DNA from: Curvibacter microcysteis
GTDB taxonomy: Bacteria > Pseudomonadota > Gammaproteobacteria > Burkholderiales > Burkholderiaceae_C
Assembly (NCBI RefSeq): GCF_028649455.1
Contig: NZ_JAQSIO010000002.1
Location: 186,001 to 250,000 of the forward strand
Length of the DNA: 64,000 bases
Direction: 5' to 3'
The notes beneath the pieces are model-generated. The model was given only the letters and a program-made list of their open reading frames with translations. It searched no databases and was not told where the DNA came from. The position numbers and the translations under genes were made by a program. Of this stretch, positions 52,540 through 61,423 are shown piece after piece (the stretch's first letter is position 1; each line of letters opens with the position of its first letter).

Positions 52540-53973
52540 TCAGACCTCGACCACCCGGCCGGGGTTCATCAGATTCTGGGGGTCCAGCGCGCGCTTGATG
52601 GCGCGCATCAGGTCCAGCGCCACCGGTGACTTGTAGTGCGGCAGCTTGTCCCGCTTGAGTGAGCCCACGCCATGCTCGGCCGAGATCGAGCCCGCATAGC
52701 GCTTGACCTGGTCGTAAACGAGGGTGTTGACCCGGTCCTCCTGCTCGCGCAGGAAGGCCTTGGCGTCGCCATCGGCGGGCGCCTGGACGTTGTAGTGCAG
52801 GTTGCCGTCGCCCAGGTGGCCAAAGTTGACCAGGCGCACGCCGGGGATTTCGCGCTGCAGCAAGGCATCGGTCTCGGCACAGAAGGCTGGGATGCGCGAC
52901 ACCGGGATGCTGATGTCGTGCTTGACGTTCAGCCCTTCCTCGGCCTGGGCCAGCGGAATGCTCTCGCGCACATGCCACAGCTGGTGGGCCTGGCTCAGGT
53001 TTTCGGCCACCACGGCGTCTTGCACGCAGCCTTGCTCGAAGGCCGTTTCAAGCAACTTCTCGAAGCGCTCGCGCGCATGGGTTTCGGATTCGCTGTCGGA
53101 GTTCTCCAGCAGCACGCCATAGGGCGCGTTGTCCTGGCCCAAGAAGGGCACGCGCAGCTGCGGCATGTGTTTGCCCACCAGGCTCAGGGCGAACTGGCCC
53201 ATCACCTCGAAGCCGGTCAGGCCGGCCCCCAGGTGCTGGTGCGCCAGGCCCAGCAGGGTGACGGCGTCGTCCAGCGAGGCCACAGCGGCCCAGGCGGTGA
53301 GGGTGGCGGCGGGTTGCGGGTAGAGCTTCAGCGTGGCCGCGGTGATGATGCCCAGCGTGCCTTCGCTGCCGATGAACAGGTCGCGCAGGTCATAGCCTGT
53401 GTTGTCTTTGCGCAGACCCGAGAGGCCGTCCCACACCTCGCCCTGGGCGGTGACCACTTCCAGGCCCAGGCACAGCTCACGTGTGTTGCCATAGCGCAGC
53501 ACCTGGGTGCCACCCGCATTGGTGCCCAGGTTGCCACCGATGGTGCAGCTGCCTTCGGCGGCCAGGCTCAGCGGGAACAGGTAGCCGGCTTGCTCGGCGG
53601 CGGTCTGCAGGTTTTGCAGAATGCAGCCGGCCTCCACCGTGATGGTGAGGTTGTCCGGGTCGAGTTGGCGCACTGCGTTCATGCGGGTCAGGCTCAGCAC
53701 CACTTGGCGGCCCGAGTCGTCCGGGATGGAACCCACGGCCAGGCCGGTGTTGCCGCCCTGCGGCACGATGGGGCTGCCGGCTGCCACACAGGCCTTGACC
53801 ACCGCCGCCACCTCGGCGGTGTTGGCGGGACGCACCACGGCGAGTGCGCGGCCGCGCGAGCGGCGGCGCCAGTCTTGTTCCCAGGCGGTCAGGTCGGTGG
53901 CGGGATCGTCATGGGTCAGCACCTGGGCGGTGCCGACGATGGCTTGGAGTTGGGCAATCAGGGCAGTTGTCAT
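52540..53973 (-). CDS. FAD-binding oxidase of the GlcD/D-lactate/D-2-hydroxyglutarate dehydrogenase family
   Basis: 477 residues. The FAD-binding domain is PVRPANTAEV-like (VVRPANTAEVAAVVKACVA) with IVPQGGNTGLAVGSIPDDSG, then the pyrophosphate loop IGGNLGTNAGGTQVLRYGNT. The C-terminal oxidase domain contains VNFGHLGDGNLHYNV with metal-binding His residues and AEHGVGSLKRDKLPHYKSP. It oxidises a D-2-hydroxyacid, which one being unclear. It is divergent from a LysR regulator across 95 bp, the usual arrangement for local control. The start chosen is ATG 53971-53973. Confidence 0.93.
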   Translation of the reverse strand: MTTALIAQLQAIVGTAQVLTHDDPATDLTAWEQDWRRRSRGRALAVVRPANTAEVAAVVKACVAAGSPIVPQGGNTGLAVGSIPDDSGRQVVLSLTRMNAVRQLDPDNLTITVEAGCILQNLQTAAEQAGYLFPLSLAAEGSCTIGGNLGTNAGGTQVLRYGNTRELCLGLEVVTAQGEVWDGLSGLRKDNTGYDLRDLFIGSEGTLGIITAATLKLYPQPAATLTAWAAVASLDDAVTLLGLAHQHLGAGLTGFEVMGQFALSLVGKHMPQLRVPFLGQDNAPYGVLLENSDSESETHARERFEKLLETAFEQGCVQDAVVAENLSQAHQLWHVRESIPLAQAEEGLNVKHDISIPVSRIPAFCAETDALLQREIPGVRLVNFGHLGDGNLHYNVQAPADGDAKAFLREQEDRVNTLVYDQVKRYAGSISAEHGVGSLKRDKLPHYKSPVALDLMRAIKRALDPQNLMNPGRVVEV

Positions 53974-54068
53974 GGTTCTTGTCTGGGCAGGGCCGGCCAA
54001 TGTGGCCAAAAGGCTGCTTAGCTTAGCGGCCGTTTAAACTGAAGACAAATCGAATAATTTTGAGGTTT

Positions 54069-55010
54069 ATGCGGGATTTTCCGAATAATGTGAGCCTGCG
54101 GCAACTGCGCGCCTTCGCCGAGGTGGCCGAGTGCGCGTCGTTCGCGGCGGCGGCGCGGCGGCTCTACATCACCCAGTCCGCGCTGTCCGAGTCGATCCGC
54201 CTGCTTGAAGAGGCGGTCGGCCTGCGCTTGCTGGACCGCACGACGCGCTCCGTGGCCCTGACCGCGGCCGGGACGGTGTTCCTGCAAGAAGTGCAGCAAG
54301 CCTTGGCCACCCTGGCCCAGGGCATGCGCCGCATGGGTGACCTGGCCTCCCTGCAAGGCGGCGAAGTGCGCGTGGTGGCCGCGCCCTCGGTGTTGGCGGC
54401 CTTGGTCATGCCCTGTTTGCCTGACCTGCGCGCCCGCTACCCGGGGCTGCAGGTGGTGTTGCACGAGGAGGGGGGCGAGGCGGTGCTGCGCGCGGTGCGC
54501 GAGGGCCAGGCCGACTTTGGTGTCGGCGGCTGGCACGCCAGTGCCATGAACCTGGAGGCGCAGCCCCTGTTGCGCGACCGCATGGGTTGGCTGGCACGGC
54601 CCGATCACCCGCTGCTGACACAGTCTGAGCTGGGCCTGCCCGACCTGGCCGGCCAGGCACTGGTGGGCTACACCACGGACACCGCCATCCATGCCTTGCT
54701 CAGTGCCCAGCCCGGTTTGCCGGAGTCGGTGCTGGCGCCGGCTTTGCGGGTGTCGAACACCGTGCTCTTGCAGCAGGCCATCGCCTTGGGATTGGGCGGC
54801 GCGCTGGTGCCGGCCCTGATCGCCCGCCATCCGCTTTTGCAGAACCTGGGCTTCAAACCGCTGGCCACGCCCTCGATCGAGCGCCAGGTGATGGTGTTCC
54901 AGCGCCCCAGGCGCTCCTTGTCCCCCGCCGCGCAAGTGTTCAAGGCCGCCATCGTGCAACAGGCCCAGGCCTTGTGGGGCCAGCCGGGCATCGAGGCGGT
55001 CGAGCGCTGA
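54069..55010 (+). CDS. LysR family transcriptional regulator
   Basis: 313 residues from ATG 54069 (TTG 54060 is an alternative). The N-terminal HTH is SLRQLRAFAEVAECASFAAA, then RRLYITQSALSESIRLLEEA and LRLLDRTTRSVALTAAGTVF. The effector domain follows. It is divergent from the FAD oxidase gene, which it likely regulates. The intergenic region contains the palindrome GTTTAAAC (54032-54039). Confidence 0.93.
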   Translation: MRDFPNNVSLRQLRAFAEVAECASFAAAARRLYITQSALSESIRLLEEAVGLRLLDRTTRSVALTAAGTVFLQEVQQALATLAQGMRRMGDLASLQGGEVRVVAAPSVLAALVMPCLPDLRARYPGLQVVLHEEGGEAVLRAVREGQADFGVGGWHASAMNLEAQPLLRDRMGWLARPDHPLLTQSELGLPDLAGQALVGYTTDTAIHALLSAQPGLPESVLAPALRVSNTVLLQQAIALGLGGALVPALIARHPLLQNLGFKPLATPSIERQVMVFQRPRRSLSPAAQVFKAAIVQQAQALWGQPGIEAVER

Positions 55011-55478
55011 TCAGGCCGCCGGCGGCGCCGTCGGGCTGGAGGCTGCAGCGGCCTGGCTGGCGGCCAGTTCGCGGGCATGGCGCAGGCGCAGTCGCACATG
55101 CAGGGCGCAGGCGGCGAACAGGCTCAGGCACAACAGCACCTCCAACAAGGCCAGGGCGTTGCTGGGGAAGCGGTCGCCATAGGCGCGGACCACCCCTTCG
55201 GTGAAATAGAGCCACACCAGCAGACTGACCCAGCGGTAGGTGTACATGCGGTTCTTCAGCAAGCCGGCCAGCGGGATGCACAAGGGCAGCACCTTGAGGG
55301 CCAGCAGCGACCCACCCGGGCGCACCGGTGCCAGCACCAGCTCCCAGGCCAGGCCCAGCACGATCAGGCCCAGCAAGCTGCCTACGGCCAGCCAGCGGCT
55401 GCGTTGCACGGCAGGGTGGGTGGCCGGCAAAACCGGGGCGATGGCGGGTGAGGCGGCGGGCGGGTGGGGCAGTGTCAT
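55011..55478 (-). CDS. DUF2069 family inner-membrane protein
   Basis: 155 residues with four hydrophobic segments (WLAVGSLLGLIVLGLAWEL, LLALKVLPLCIPLAGLL, a third around WVSLLVWLYFTEGVVRAYGD, and LALLEVLLCLSLFAACAL) and a Pro/Ala-rich tail. LKVLPLCIPLAGLLKNRMYT and FTEGVVRAYGD are the conserved family stretches. Function unknown. It is divergent from the BrkB gene, with only 21 bp between starts, so their promoters must overlap the coding ends. Confidence 0.88.
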   Translation of the reverse strand: MTLPHPPAASPAIAPVLPATHPAVQRSRWLAVGSLLGLIVLGLAWELVLAPVRPGGSLLALKVLPLCIPLAGLLKNRMYTYRWVSLLVWLYFTEGVVRAYGDRFPSNALALLEVLLCLSLFAACALHVRLRLRHARELAASQAAAASSPTAPPAA

Positions 55479-55499
55479 GGCGGTGGCATCATAGCGGCC

Positions 55500-56768
55500 A
55501 TGTTTGAGTCTGCCCGTTCCGCCGCTGTGTCCCGATCGTTTTCTCAACGCCTGATGGTGCAGGCCCGGCAGTTCTGGCGCGAGCTGTCGCGCTTTCCCTG
55601 GCGGGTCACGGCCCTGATCCTGCGCGAGCGCTTTCGCGAAGACCGCCTGGGCCTGACCGCCAGCAGCCTGACCTTCACCACCACCTTGGCGCTGGTGCCT
55701 TTGGTGACGGTGGCGCTGGCCGTGTTCACCGCCTTTCCGATGTTCGGCCAGGTGCAGGACGTGCTGCAGCGCTGGCTGATCGACAGCTTGGTGCCCGAGG
55801 CGATCTCCCGCCAGGTGCTGGGTTACCTGACCCAGTTCTCCAGCAAGGCCAGCCGCCTGGGCGTGGCGGGCCTGTCTGCCCTGCTGATCACGGCGCTGAC
55901 CCTGATCCTGACCATTGACCGCACGCTGAACAACATCTGGCGGGTGCGCCGGCCGCGCCGCCTGCCGCAGCGGGTGCTGATTTACTGGGCCGCCTTGACC
56001 CTGGGCCCGCTGGCGTTGGGCATGAGCCTGGCCTTGACCTCGTATGTGATGAGCGCCTCGCGAGGTGTGGTGTCGGCGCTGCCTGCGCCATTGCGACTGC
56101 TGCTGGATTCGGTGGAATTTGTCGTGTTGGCGGCGGGCATGGCCGGGCTTTACCACTACGTGCCCAACACGGCGGTCAAGTGGAGCCACGCCTGGGCTGG
56201 TGGCTTGTTTGTGTCGGTGGGCATCGAGCTGGCCAAAAAGGTGCTGGGGCTGTACATGACCCAGGTGCCCACGTATTCGGCGGTGTACGGCGCCTTTGCG
56301 ACGTTTCCGATCTTGCTGATCTGGATTTACGTGGCCTGGGTGATCGTGCTGCTGGGGGCGGTGACCACGGCCTACCTGCCCAGTCTGGTGTCGGGCGTGG
56401 CCCGCTACGGCACCGGGCCGGGCTGGGCCTTCCAGTTGGCGCTCGAGGCCGTGGAGCGCTTGCGCCAGGCCCAGAACGGGGCCGAGCGGGGCCTGGGCAT
56501 CAATGCCCTGGCCACCAGCTTGCGCGTGGACCCCTTGCAGCTGGAGCCGGTGGTCGAGACTCTGCAGTCGCTGGATTGGATCGGCCTGCTGCAAGAGGCT
56601 GAACGCGGGGAGGAGCCACGCTATGTGCTGCTGGCCGACCCCGCCCAGACCCTGCTGGCGCCCTTGCTGGAGCGCCTGCTGCTGGAGTTGCACAGCGGCG
56701 TGTCCCCCTTCTGGTCGCGCGCGGGCCTGGACCAGTTGCATCTGGTCGATGCCTTGCCCCGGCCCTGA
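55500..56768 (+). CDS. YihY/virulence factor BrkB family membrane protein
   Basis: 422 residues with six predicted membrane helices. Conserved family stretches are ASSLTFTTTLALVPLVTVAL, LTLILTIDRTLNNIWRVRRP and YHYVPNTAVKWSHAWAGGL, and YSAVYGAFATFPILLIWIYV near the last helix. The C-terminal 120 residues form a soluble winged-helix-like extension. Members were once named ribonuclease BN, but that activity belongs to another gene; the true role is unknown, possibly transport or envelope integrity. It is divergent from DUF2069. Confidence 0.92.
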   Translation: MFESARSAAVSRSFSQRLMVQARQFWRELSRFPWRVTALILRERFREDRLGLTASSLTFTTTLALVPLVTVALAVFTAFPMFGQVQDVLQRWLIDSLVPEAISRQVLGYLTQFSSKASRLGVAGLSALLITALTLILTIDRTLNNIWRVRRPRRLPQRVLIYWAALTLGPLALGMSLALTSYVMSASRGVVSALPAPLRLLLDSVEFVVLAAGMAGLYHYVPNTAVKWSHAWAGGLFVSVGIELAKKVLGLYMTQVPTYSAVYGAFATFPILLIWIYVAWVIVLLGAVTTAYLPSLVSGVARYGTGPGWAFQLALEAVERLRQAQNGAERGLGINALATSLRVDPLQLEPVVETLQSLDWIGLLQEAERGEEPRYVLLADPAQTLLAPLLERLLLELHSGVSPFWSRAGLDQLHLVDALPRP

Positions 56769-56779
56769 GCGGGGGCACT

Positions 56780-56797
56780 GAAGCGCTGCAGCGCTTC
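56780..56797. repeat. 18-bp perfect palindrome between convergent genes
   Basis: GAAGCGCTGCAGCGCTTC, flanked by GCGGGG and CCCCGC arms (about 56769-56806), makes a long GC-rich hairpin between the BrkB and hydrolase stop codons. It has no T tract, so it may act as an mRNA 3'-end stabiliser or Rho-assisted terminator. Confidence 0.6.
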
Positions 56798-56811
56798 GCG
56801 CCCCGCGGTGC

Positions 56812-57630
56812 TCAGCCGCGCAGGAAGTCGCGCAAGGCGAACAGCGTGGCCTCGGGGGCTTCGGTCATCTGGTGGTGCCCCACCGGCAGCAGCACGGTCT
56901 GCACCGCCACACCCGCCGCTTTCGCAGCCTGGGCCAAGCCTTGGGCGGCCTTGGGCGGCGTCATCTGGTCCTGGTGGCCCAGCAGCAGGAGCACGGGGCA
57001 GCGCACCTGGGCCATGGCCTCCAGCCCGTTGGCATAGCGGTCACAGGCCAGAAAGCCCCGGTGGAACACATTGACCTGGGGGTTGCTGCGCAGCACACGC
57101 CTGCCCAGCGCCAGGCTGCTGCCGTAGACCCAGGTGCCCGGCCCCAAGGCCGAGGGCGGTGCGGACAGGGTGCTGCGGGAGAACACATTGATCATGCGCA
57201 GGGCTTTTTCAGGTTCGTTTTGCGCGCTTTCCAGCAAGGCGGGCGACACCTTCATCGGGTAGGCGCAGCCCACCAGGGCCAGGTGGCTGATGCGGTCCTG
57301 CAGCCGGGCGGCGGCCTCCAGCGCGATCAGCGAGCCCCAGCTGTGGCCCACCAGGGCGGCGGTTTGAACGCCCGCGGCATCCAGCAGGGCAGCGATGAAG
57401 TCAGCCGCAGCCTCCACCGTCTCGGGGGCCTCGCCGGCGCTGCGGCAGTGGCCGGGCAGGTCGACGGCCAGCACGTTCCAGCCGTGGTGGGCCAGGTAAC
57501 GGCTTTGCAGAATCCAGACGCTGTGGTCGTTGAGCACGCCGTGGATGAAGACCACGGTCGGTTGCGCCGGGTTGAAGGCCTTGCCCCCGGTGTAGCAGTA
57601 GGTGGAATGACCTTGGACGGGGAGGTACAT
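56812..57630 (-). CDS. Alpha/beta hydrolase fold protein
   Basis: 272 residues, no signal peptide. FIHGVLNDHSVWILQ is the oxyanion loop, VDLPGHCRSAG the strand-4 region, nucleophile Ser in LVGHSWGSLIALEAA, Asp in LGHQDQMTPP and His in VGHHQMTEAPE. It starts 3 bp after metY on the same strand, so the two are translationally close and probably cotranscribed. The reaction is unknown. A homoserine acyltransferase role is unlikely since the MetX signature is absent. Confidence 0.9.
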   Translation of the reverse strand: MYLPVQGHSTYCYTGGKAFNPAQPTVVFIHGVLNDHSVWILQSRYLAHHGWNVLAVDLPGHCRSAGEAPETVEAAADFIAALLDAAGVQTAALVGHSWGSLIALEAAARLQDRISHLALVGCAYPMKVSPALLESAQNEPEKALRMINVFSRSTLSAPPSALGPGTWVYGSSLALGRRVLRSNPQVNVFHRGFLACDRYANGLEAMAQVRCPVLLLLGHQDQMTPPKAAQGLAQAAKAAGVAVQTVLLPVGHHQMTEAPEATLFALRDFLRG

Positions 57631-57633
57631 GGC

Positions 57634-58953
57634 TCAGGCCCCCGCTTTCTCGGCCGCTTTGAGCGCCCGTTTGAGGTCGTCGATCAGGTCGTCCGGGTCT
57701 TCCAGGCCGATTGAGAGGCGGATCGTGCCTTGGCCGATGCCTGCTTGGGCCAGGGCCTCGTCGCTCATGCGGAAGTGGGTCGTGCTGGCCGGGTGGATCA
57801 CCAGCGAGCGGCAGTCGCCCACATTGGCCAGGTGGCTGAAGATCTTCAGGGCTTCGATGAACTTTTTGCCTTGTTCCCGGGTGCCTTTGATGTCGAAGCT
57901 GAACACCGAACCAGCCCCGCGCGCGCCAAAGCGCAGCACCTTCTCGGCCAGTTGGTGGCTGGGGTGGGTGTCCAGCAGCGGGTGGCCTACGCGCGACACG
58001 CTGGGCTGGCTGGCCAAGAACTCGACCACCCGGGCCGTGTTGCTCATGTGCCGTTCCATGCGCAGTGGCAGGGTCTCGATGCCTTGCAGGATCAGCCAGG
58101 CTGAATGCGGGCTCATGCAGGCGCCAAAGTCGCGCAGACCTTCGCGGCGCGCGCGCAGCAAAAACGCGCCCACGGTCGACTCTTCGTTGAACACCATGTT
58201 GTGAAAGCCGTCGTAGGCCTGGGTCAACTCGGCAAAACGGCCTTGGGTGGCGGGTCCGTCCCAGTCGAAGCTGCCGCCGTCGACCACGATGCCGCCAATC
58301 ACCGTGCCGTGGCCCGACAGGAATTTGGTGGCCGAGTGGTAGACCAGGTCGGCGCCCTGGGTCAGGGGCTTGACCAGGTAGGGCGAGGTCAGGGTCGAGT
58401 CCACCAGCAGGGGCACGCCGGCCTCATGCGCGATGGCGCTGATGGTGGGCGTGTCCAAGACGTCCAGACCGGGGTTGCCAACGGTTTCGCCAAAAAACAG
58501 CTTGGTGTTGGGGCGCACAGCGGCGCGCCAGCCATCAATGTCGCCGGGCTTCACAAACGTGGTCTCGATGCCAAAGCGGCGCAGGGTGTAGTGCAGCAGG
58601 TTTTGCGAACCGCCGTACAGCGCCGTCGACGCCACGATGTGCGAGCCCGCGCCCATCAGGGTGGCGATGGCCAGGTGCAGCGCGGCCTGGCCGCTGGCCG
58701 TGCTGATGGCGCCAATGCCTTCTTCCAGGGCCGCGACGCGCTGTTCCAGCACCGCGTTGGTGGGGTTGGAGATGCGCGAGTACACGTGGCCGGCGCGCTC
58801 CAGGTTGAACAGGGCGGCGGCGTGGTCGCTGGACTCGAAGACGAAGGAGGTCGTCAGGTGAATGGGCACGGCGCGCGCGCCGGTGCTGGGGTCGGGCGCT
58901 GCGCCCGCGTGCAAGGCCAGGGTGTCAAAGCCTGGGTCCGAATAACCAGCCAT
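57634..58953 (-). CDS. metY: O-acetylhomoserine sulfhydrylase (aminocarboxypropyltransferase)
   Basis: PLP enzyme forming homocysteine from O-acetylhomoserine and sulfide; 439 residues, longer than cystathionine gamma-synthase, as expected for MetY. The start at 58951-58953 has AGAGGAGA upstream. Motifs: FDTLALHAGAAPDPSTGARA near the N-terminus, YSRISNPTNAVLEQRVAALE, and the PLP Lys in LVYHSATKFLSGHGTVIGG. A TATGAT -10-like hexamer lies about 50 bp upstream. I looked for a SAM riboswitch in the 194-bp gap and saw no recognisable one. Confidence 0.95.
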   Translation of the reverse strand: MAGYSDPGFDTLALHAGAAPDPSTGARAVPIHLTTSFVFESSDHAAALFNLERAGHVYSRISNPTNAVLEQRVAALEEGIGAISTASGQAALHLAIATLMGAGSHIVASTALYGGSQNLLHYTLRRFGIETTFVKPGDIDGWRAAVRPNTKLFFGETVGNPGLDVLDTPTISAIAHEAGVPLLVDSTLTSPYLVKPLTQGADLVYHSATKFLSGHGTVIGGIVVDGGSFDWDGPATQGRFAELTQAYDGFHNMVFNEESTVGAFLLRARREGLRDFGACMSPHSAWLILQGIETLPLRMERHMSNTARVVEFLASQPSVSRVGHPLLDTHPSHQLAEKVLRFGARGAGSVFSFDIKGTREQGKKFIEALKIFSHLANVGDCRSLVIHPASTTHFRMSDEALAQAGIGQGTIRLSIGLEDPDDLIDDLKRALKAAEKAGA

Positions 58954-59147
58954 GCGGTGTCTCCTCTTTGGGTTCTGTGGCGTGTGCCATGTTCTGAATC
59001 GCAAATCATAGAAGGGCCGAGCCCGTCCGGACGTCTGACCAGCCGCCAGCCTGGCATCTGGGGGACGCACAGAGCGCACTTTCTTCCGTCAGCGGCCTGA
59101 TTCTTCGCTATATTCATGTGAAGACCATCCGCTCCAGGAGACGAAAC

Positions 59148-59600
59148 ATGAAAGTCAGCGACATCCTCCGCGTCAAGGGCAACACGCTCTACACCGCCAC
59201 CCCCGATGAACCCCTGGCCAAGGCCATCCAGATCATGGCCGACAAGGACATTGGTTCTCTGGTCGTGATGGAGCATGGCGACCTGGTCGGCATGCTGACC
59301 TTCCGTGAAGTCATCCAGACCGTGGTCAAGAACGGGGGCGCCGTGGGCTCCATGCTGGTGCGTTCGTCCATGGACGACCACCCCATGACCTGCACCTCTG
59401 AAACCGACCTCGACGAAGTGCGCCGCATGATGCTGGACCGCCACACCCGCTACATGCCGGTCATGAACCAGCGCATGCTGATGGGCGTGATCAGCTTCTA
59501 TGACGTGGCCAAGGCCGTGGTGGACAGCCAGAACTTCGAGAACAAGATGCTCAAGGCCTACATTCGCGACTGGCCCGAAGAAGACGAAGCCAAGTCCTGA
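59148..59600 (+). CDS. CBS domain pair protein
   Basis: 150 residues containing two CBS motifs: about 8-65 ([20 protein letters not shown]) and about 76-135 ([20 protein letters not shown]). CBS pairs bind adenine nucleotides and sense energy state; as a stand-alone protein its partner is unknown. CAGGAGAC precedes the ATG. It is a single-gene unit: metY is divergent and a terminator follows 42 bp after the stop. Confidence 0.93.
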   Translation: MKVSDILRVKGNTLYTATPDEPLAKAIQIMADKDIGSLVVMEHGDLVGMLTFREVIQTVVKNGGAVGSMLVRSSMDDHPMTCTSETDLDEVRRMMLDRHTRYMPVMNQRMLMGVISFYDVAKAVVDSQNFENKMLKAYIRDWPEEDEAKS

Positions 59601-59641
59601 GCCCGCCGCGCCGCCAAGAAAGGCGGCGTGTTGGCTCCCCC

Positions 59642-59665
59642 AACGGGCCCGAGAGGGCCCGTTTT
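59642..59665 (+). terminator. Intrinsic terminator after the CBS gene
   Basis: AACGGGCCC-GAGA-GGGCCCGTT (59642-59663), a perfect 9-bp stem with a 4-nt loop, followed by TTG. It is 42 bp past the CBS stop. Confidence 0.85.
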
Positions 59666-59785
59666 GCATGGGGGGCTGGCTTGGTGTTTTCCCGGCTTAT
59701 GCCCTCCAGCCCCAGGGCTGATGCCGGATTCACATGCACTTCTGACCTGAAATCTCTACCATTCGCCCATTCACAGGAGCGTGGT

Positions 59786-61399
59786 ATGGAATTCAATCGA
59801 GTGCGGGTCTCTGGAAAAATCTGGGGTGCCATCCTGCTCCTCTTGCTGGCCATGTTGTCGGTGGCCGGCTTCACGCTGTGGCAGGCCGACAGCACCCAAC
59901 AGCGGCTGCTGAGCCAGCAGGCCAAGCAGTACGGCATCATCGAAAAAGCCTTGCAGTGGCGTTCCATGACCCAGGTCAGCCTGACCCGAACCGTGGCGGG
60001 GGGCATGAGTGCCGATCCCTCGGTGGATGACTTCTTCAAGGCCGAGCAGGCCAGCACCATTGCCGAAATCCAGAAGCTGCGTCAAAGCCTGCGCGACAGC
60101 GCAGACAGCGAGGAAGAAAAGCAGTTGCTGGACCGGATCGCCCAGTTGGGCCAGGTGCTGTTGGCCAAGATCAAGATCGTGGATGTGGCCAAGGAGGACG
60201 GCGACGGGACCATCGCGGCGGCCAAAGTCCAAAACGACTTGCTGCCTGCCGCCAAAGCCTATGTGGCGGCCATTGAGTCTTACGAGGCGCTGCAGCGGCA
60301 GATTCTGGAGCGTGAACAGGGGGCCGCCGAGGCCAGCAAACGCCTGATTGCCCTGACCGGCGCCGGCAGTGCCTTGTTGGTGATCGCCCTGGGCAGCGCG
60401 GCCGCCCTGTGGCTGAGCCGAAGCATCAGCCAGCCGCTCAAGGAATCGGTGGCCCTGGCCCAGGCGATTGCTCAGGGTGACCTGAGCCAGCAGGTGCACA
60501 CCCGCCGTGGCGACGAGTTTGGTGACTTGAGCCAGGCGCTGTCGGGCATGAACCAGTTCTTGGGTCAGGTGGTGGGCCAGGTGCGGGAAGCCTCCGACGG
60601 CATCGCAGTGGCCTCCAGCGAGATCGCCAATGGCAACCAGGACCTGAGCCAACGCACCGAGCAGGCGGCCAGCAACCTGGAGCAGACCTCCGCCTCGATG
60701 CAGCACCTGACTGACACCGTGGCGCAAAACAGCCATGCCGCCCAGCAGGCCAATGAGCTGGCCAACAGCGCCTCCGCCGCGGCCCAGCGCGGTGGTGCCG
60801 TGGTGGCGGAGGTGGTGAACACCATGGAGGCGATCACCCAGTCCTCGCGCAAGATCACCGACATCATCGGCGTCATCGATGGCATCGCCTTCCAGACCAA
60901 CATCCTGGCGCTCAACGCCGCGGTGGAGGCAGCTCGCGCCGGCGAACAAGGCCGTGGTTTTGCCGTGGTGGCGGCCGAGGTGCGCAGCTTGGCCCAGCGC
61001 AGTGCGTCGGCCGCGCGTGAGATCAAGGGCTTGATCGGCAGCTCCACCGAGAAGGTGGAAATGGGGGCTTCGCAAGTGCAGGCCGCCGGCAGCAGCATGG
61101 ATGAAATCGTCAGCTCCGTGCAGCGTGTGACCTTGATCATGCAGGAGATCCTGGCCGCCACGCGCGAGCAGGCGACAGGCATTTCCGAGGTCAACCAGGC
61201 GGTCAACCACCTGGATCAAATGACCCAGCAAAACGCCGCTTTGGTGGAGCAGGCCGCAGCGGCGGCCAGTGCCTTGCGGGAGCAGACCACCCAGATGACA
61301 CGCACGGTGTCGGTGTTCCAGTTGGCGCGGGGTGCTGGCCGGGGCCAGGGGCAGGGTGCGCTGGCGGCGCCGCCCGAGCTGCCGCGCCTGCAAGCCTGA
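59786..61399 (+). CDS. Methyl-accepting chemotaxis protein
   Basis: 537 residues. TM1 is about 10-31; a helical periplasmic domain (about 32-185) fits a four-helix-bundle sensor; TM2 is about 189-211, followed by HAMP (about 212-265, with [20 protein letters not shown]). The signalling domain contains the invariant hairpin tip [20 protein letters not shown]. The C-terminus lacks a NWETF-like CheR tether. AGGAG lies before ATG 59786. The ligand is unknown. No other che genes are in the window, so it feeds a pathway encoded elsewhere. Confidence 0.95.
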   Translation: MEFNRVRVSGKIWGAILLLLLAMLSVAGFTLWQADSTQQRLLSQQAKQYGIIEKALQWRSMTQVSLTRTVAGGMSADPSVDDFFKAEQASTIAEIQKLRQSLRDSADSEEEKQLLDRIAQLGQVLLAKIKIVDVAKEDGDGTIAAAKVQNDLLPAAKAYVAAIESYEALQRQILEREQGAAEASKRLIALTGAGSALLVIALGSAAALWLSRSISQPLKESVALAQAIAQGDLSQQVHTRRGDEFGDLSQALSGMNQFLGQVVGQVREASDGIAVASSEIANGNQDLSQRTEQAASNLEQTSASMQHLTDTVAQNSHAAQQANELANSASAAAQRGGAVVAEVVNTMEAITQSSRKITDIIGVIDGIAFQTNILALNAAVEAARAGEQGRGFAVVAAEVRSLAQRSASAAREIKGLIGSSTEKVEMGASQVQAAGSSMDEIVSSVQRVTLIMQEILAATREQATGISEVNQAVNHLDQMTQQNAALVEQAAAAASALREQTTQMTRTVSVFQLARGAGRGQGQGALAAPPELPRLQA

Positions 61400-61423
61400 T
61401 CGGCTTTCAGCCCATCTGCGCGA

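Noticed and set aside
55011-56741. 576-codon minus-strand frame joining DUF2069 to a long upstream part
   Set aside because: Only the last 155 codons form the DUF2069 protein; the rest is antisense to the BrkB gene.
58954-59147. Possible SAM-type riboswitch upstream of metY
   Set aside because: I found no SAM-I, SAM-II or SAH riboswitch core; only a -10-like hexamer and a normal ribosome-binding site are visible.
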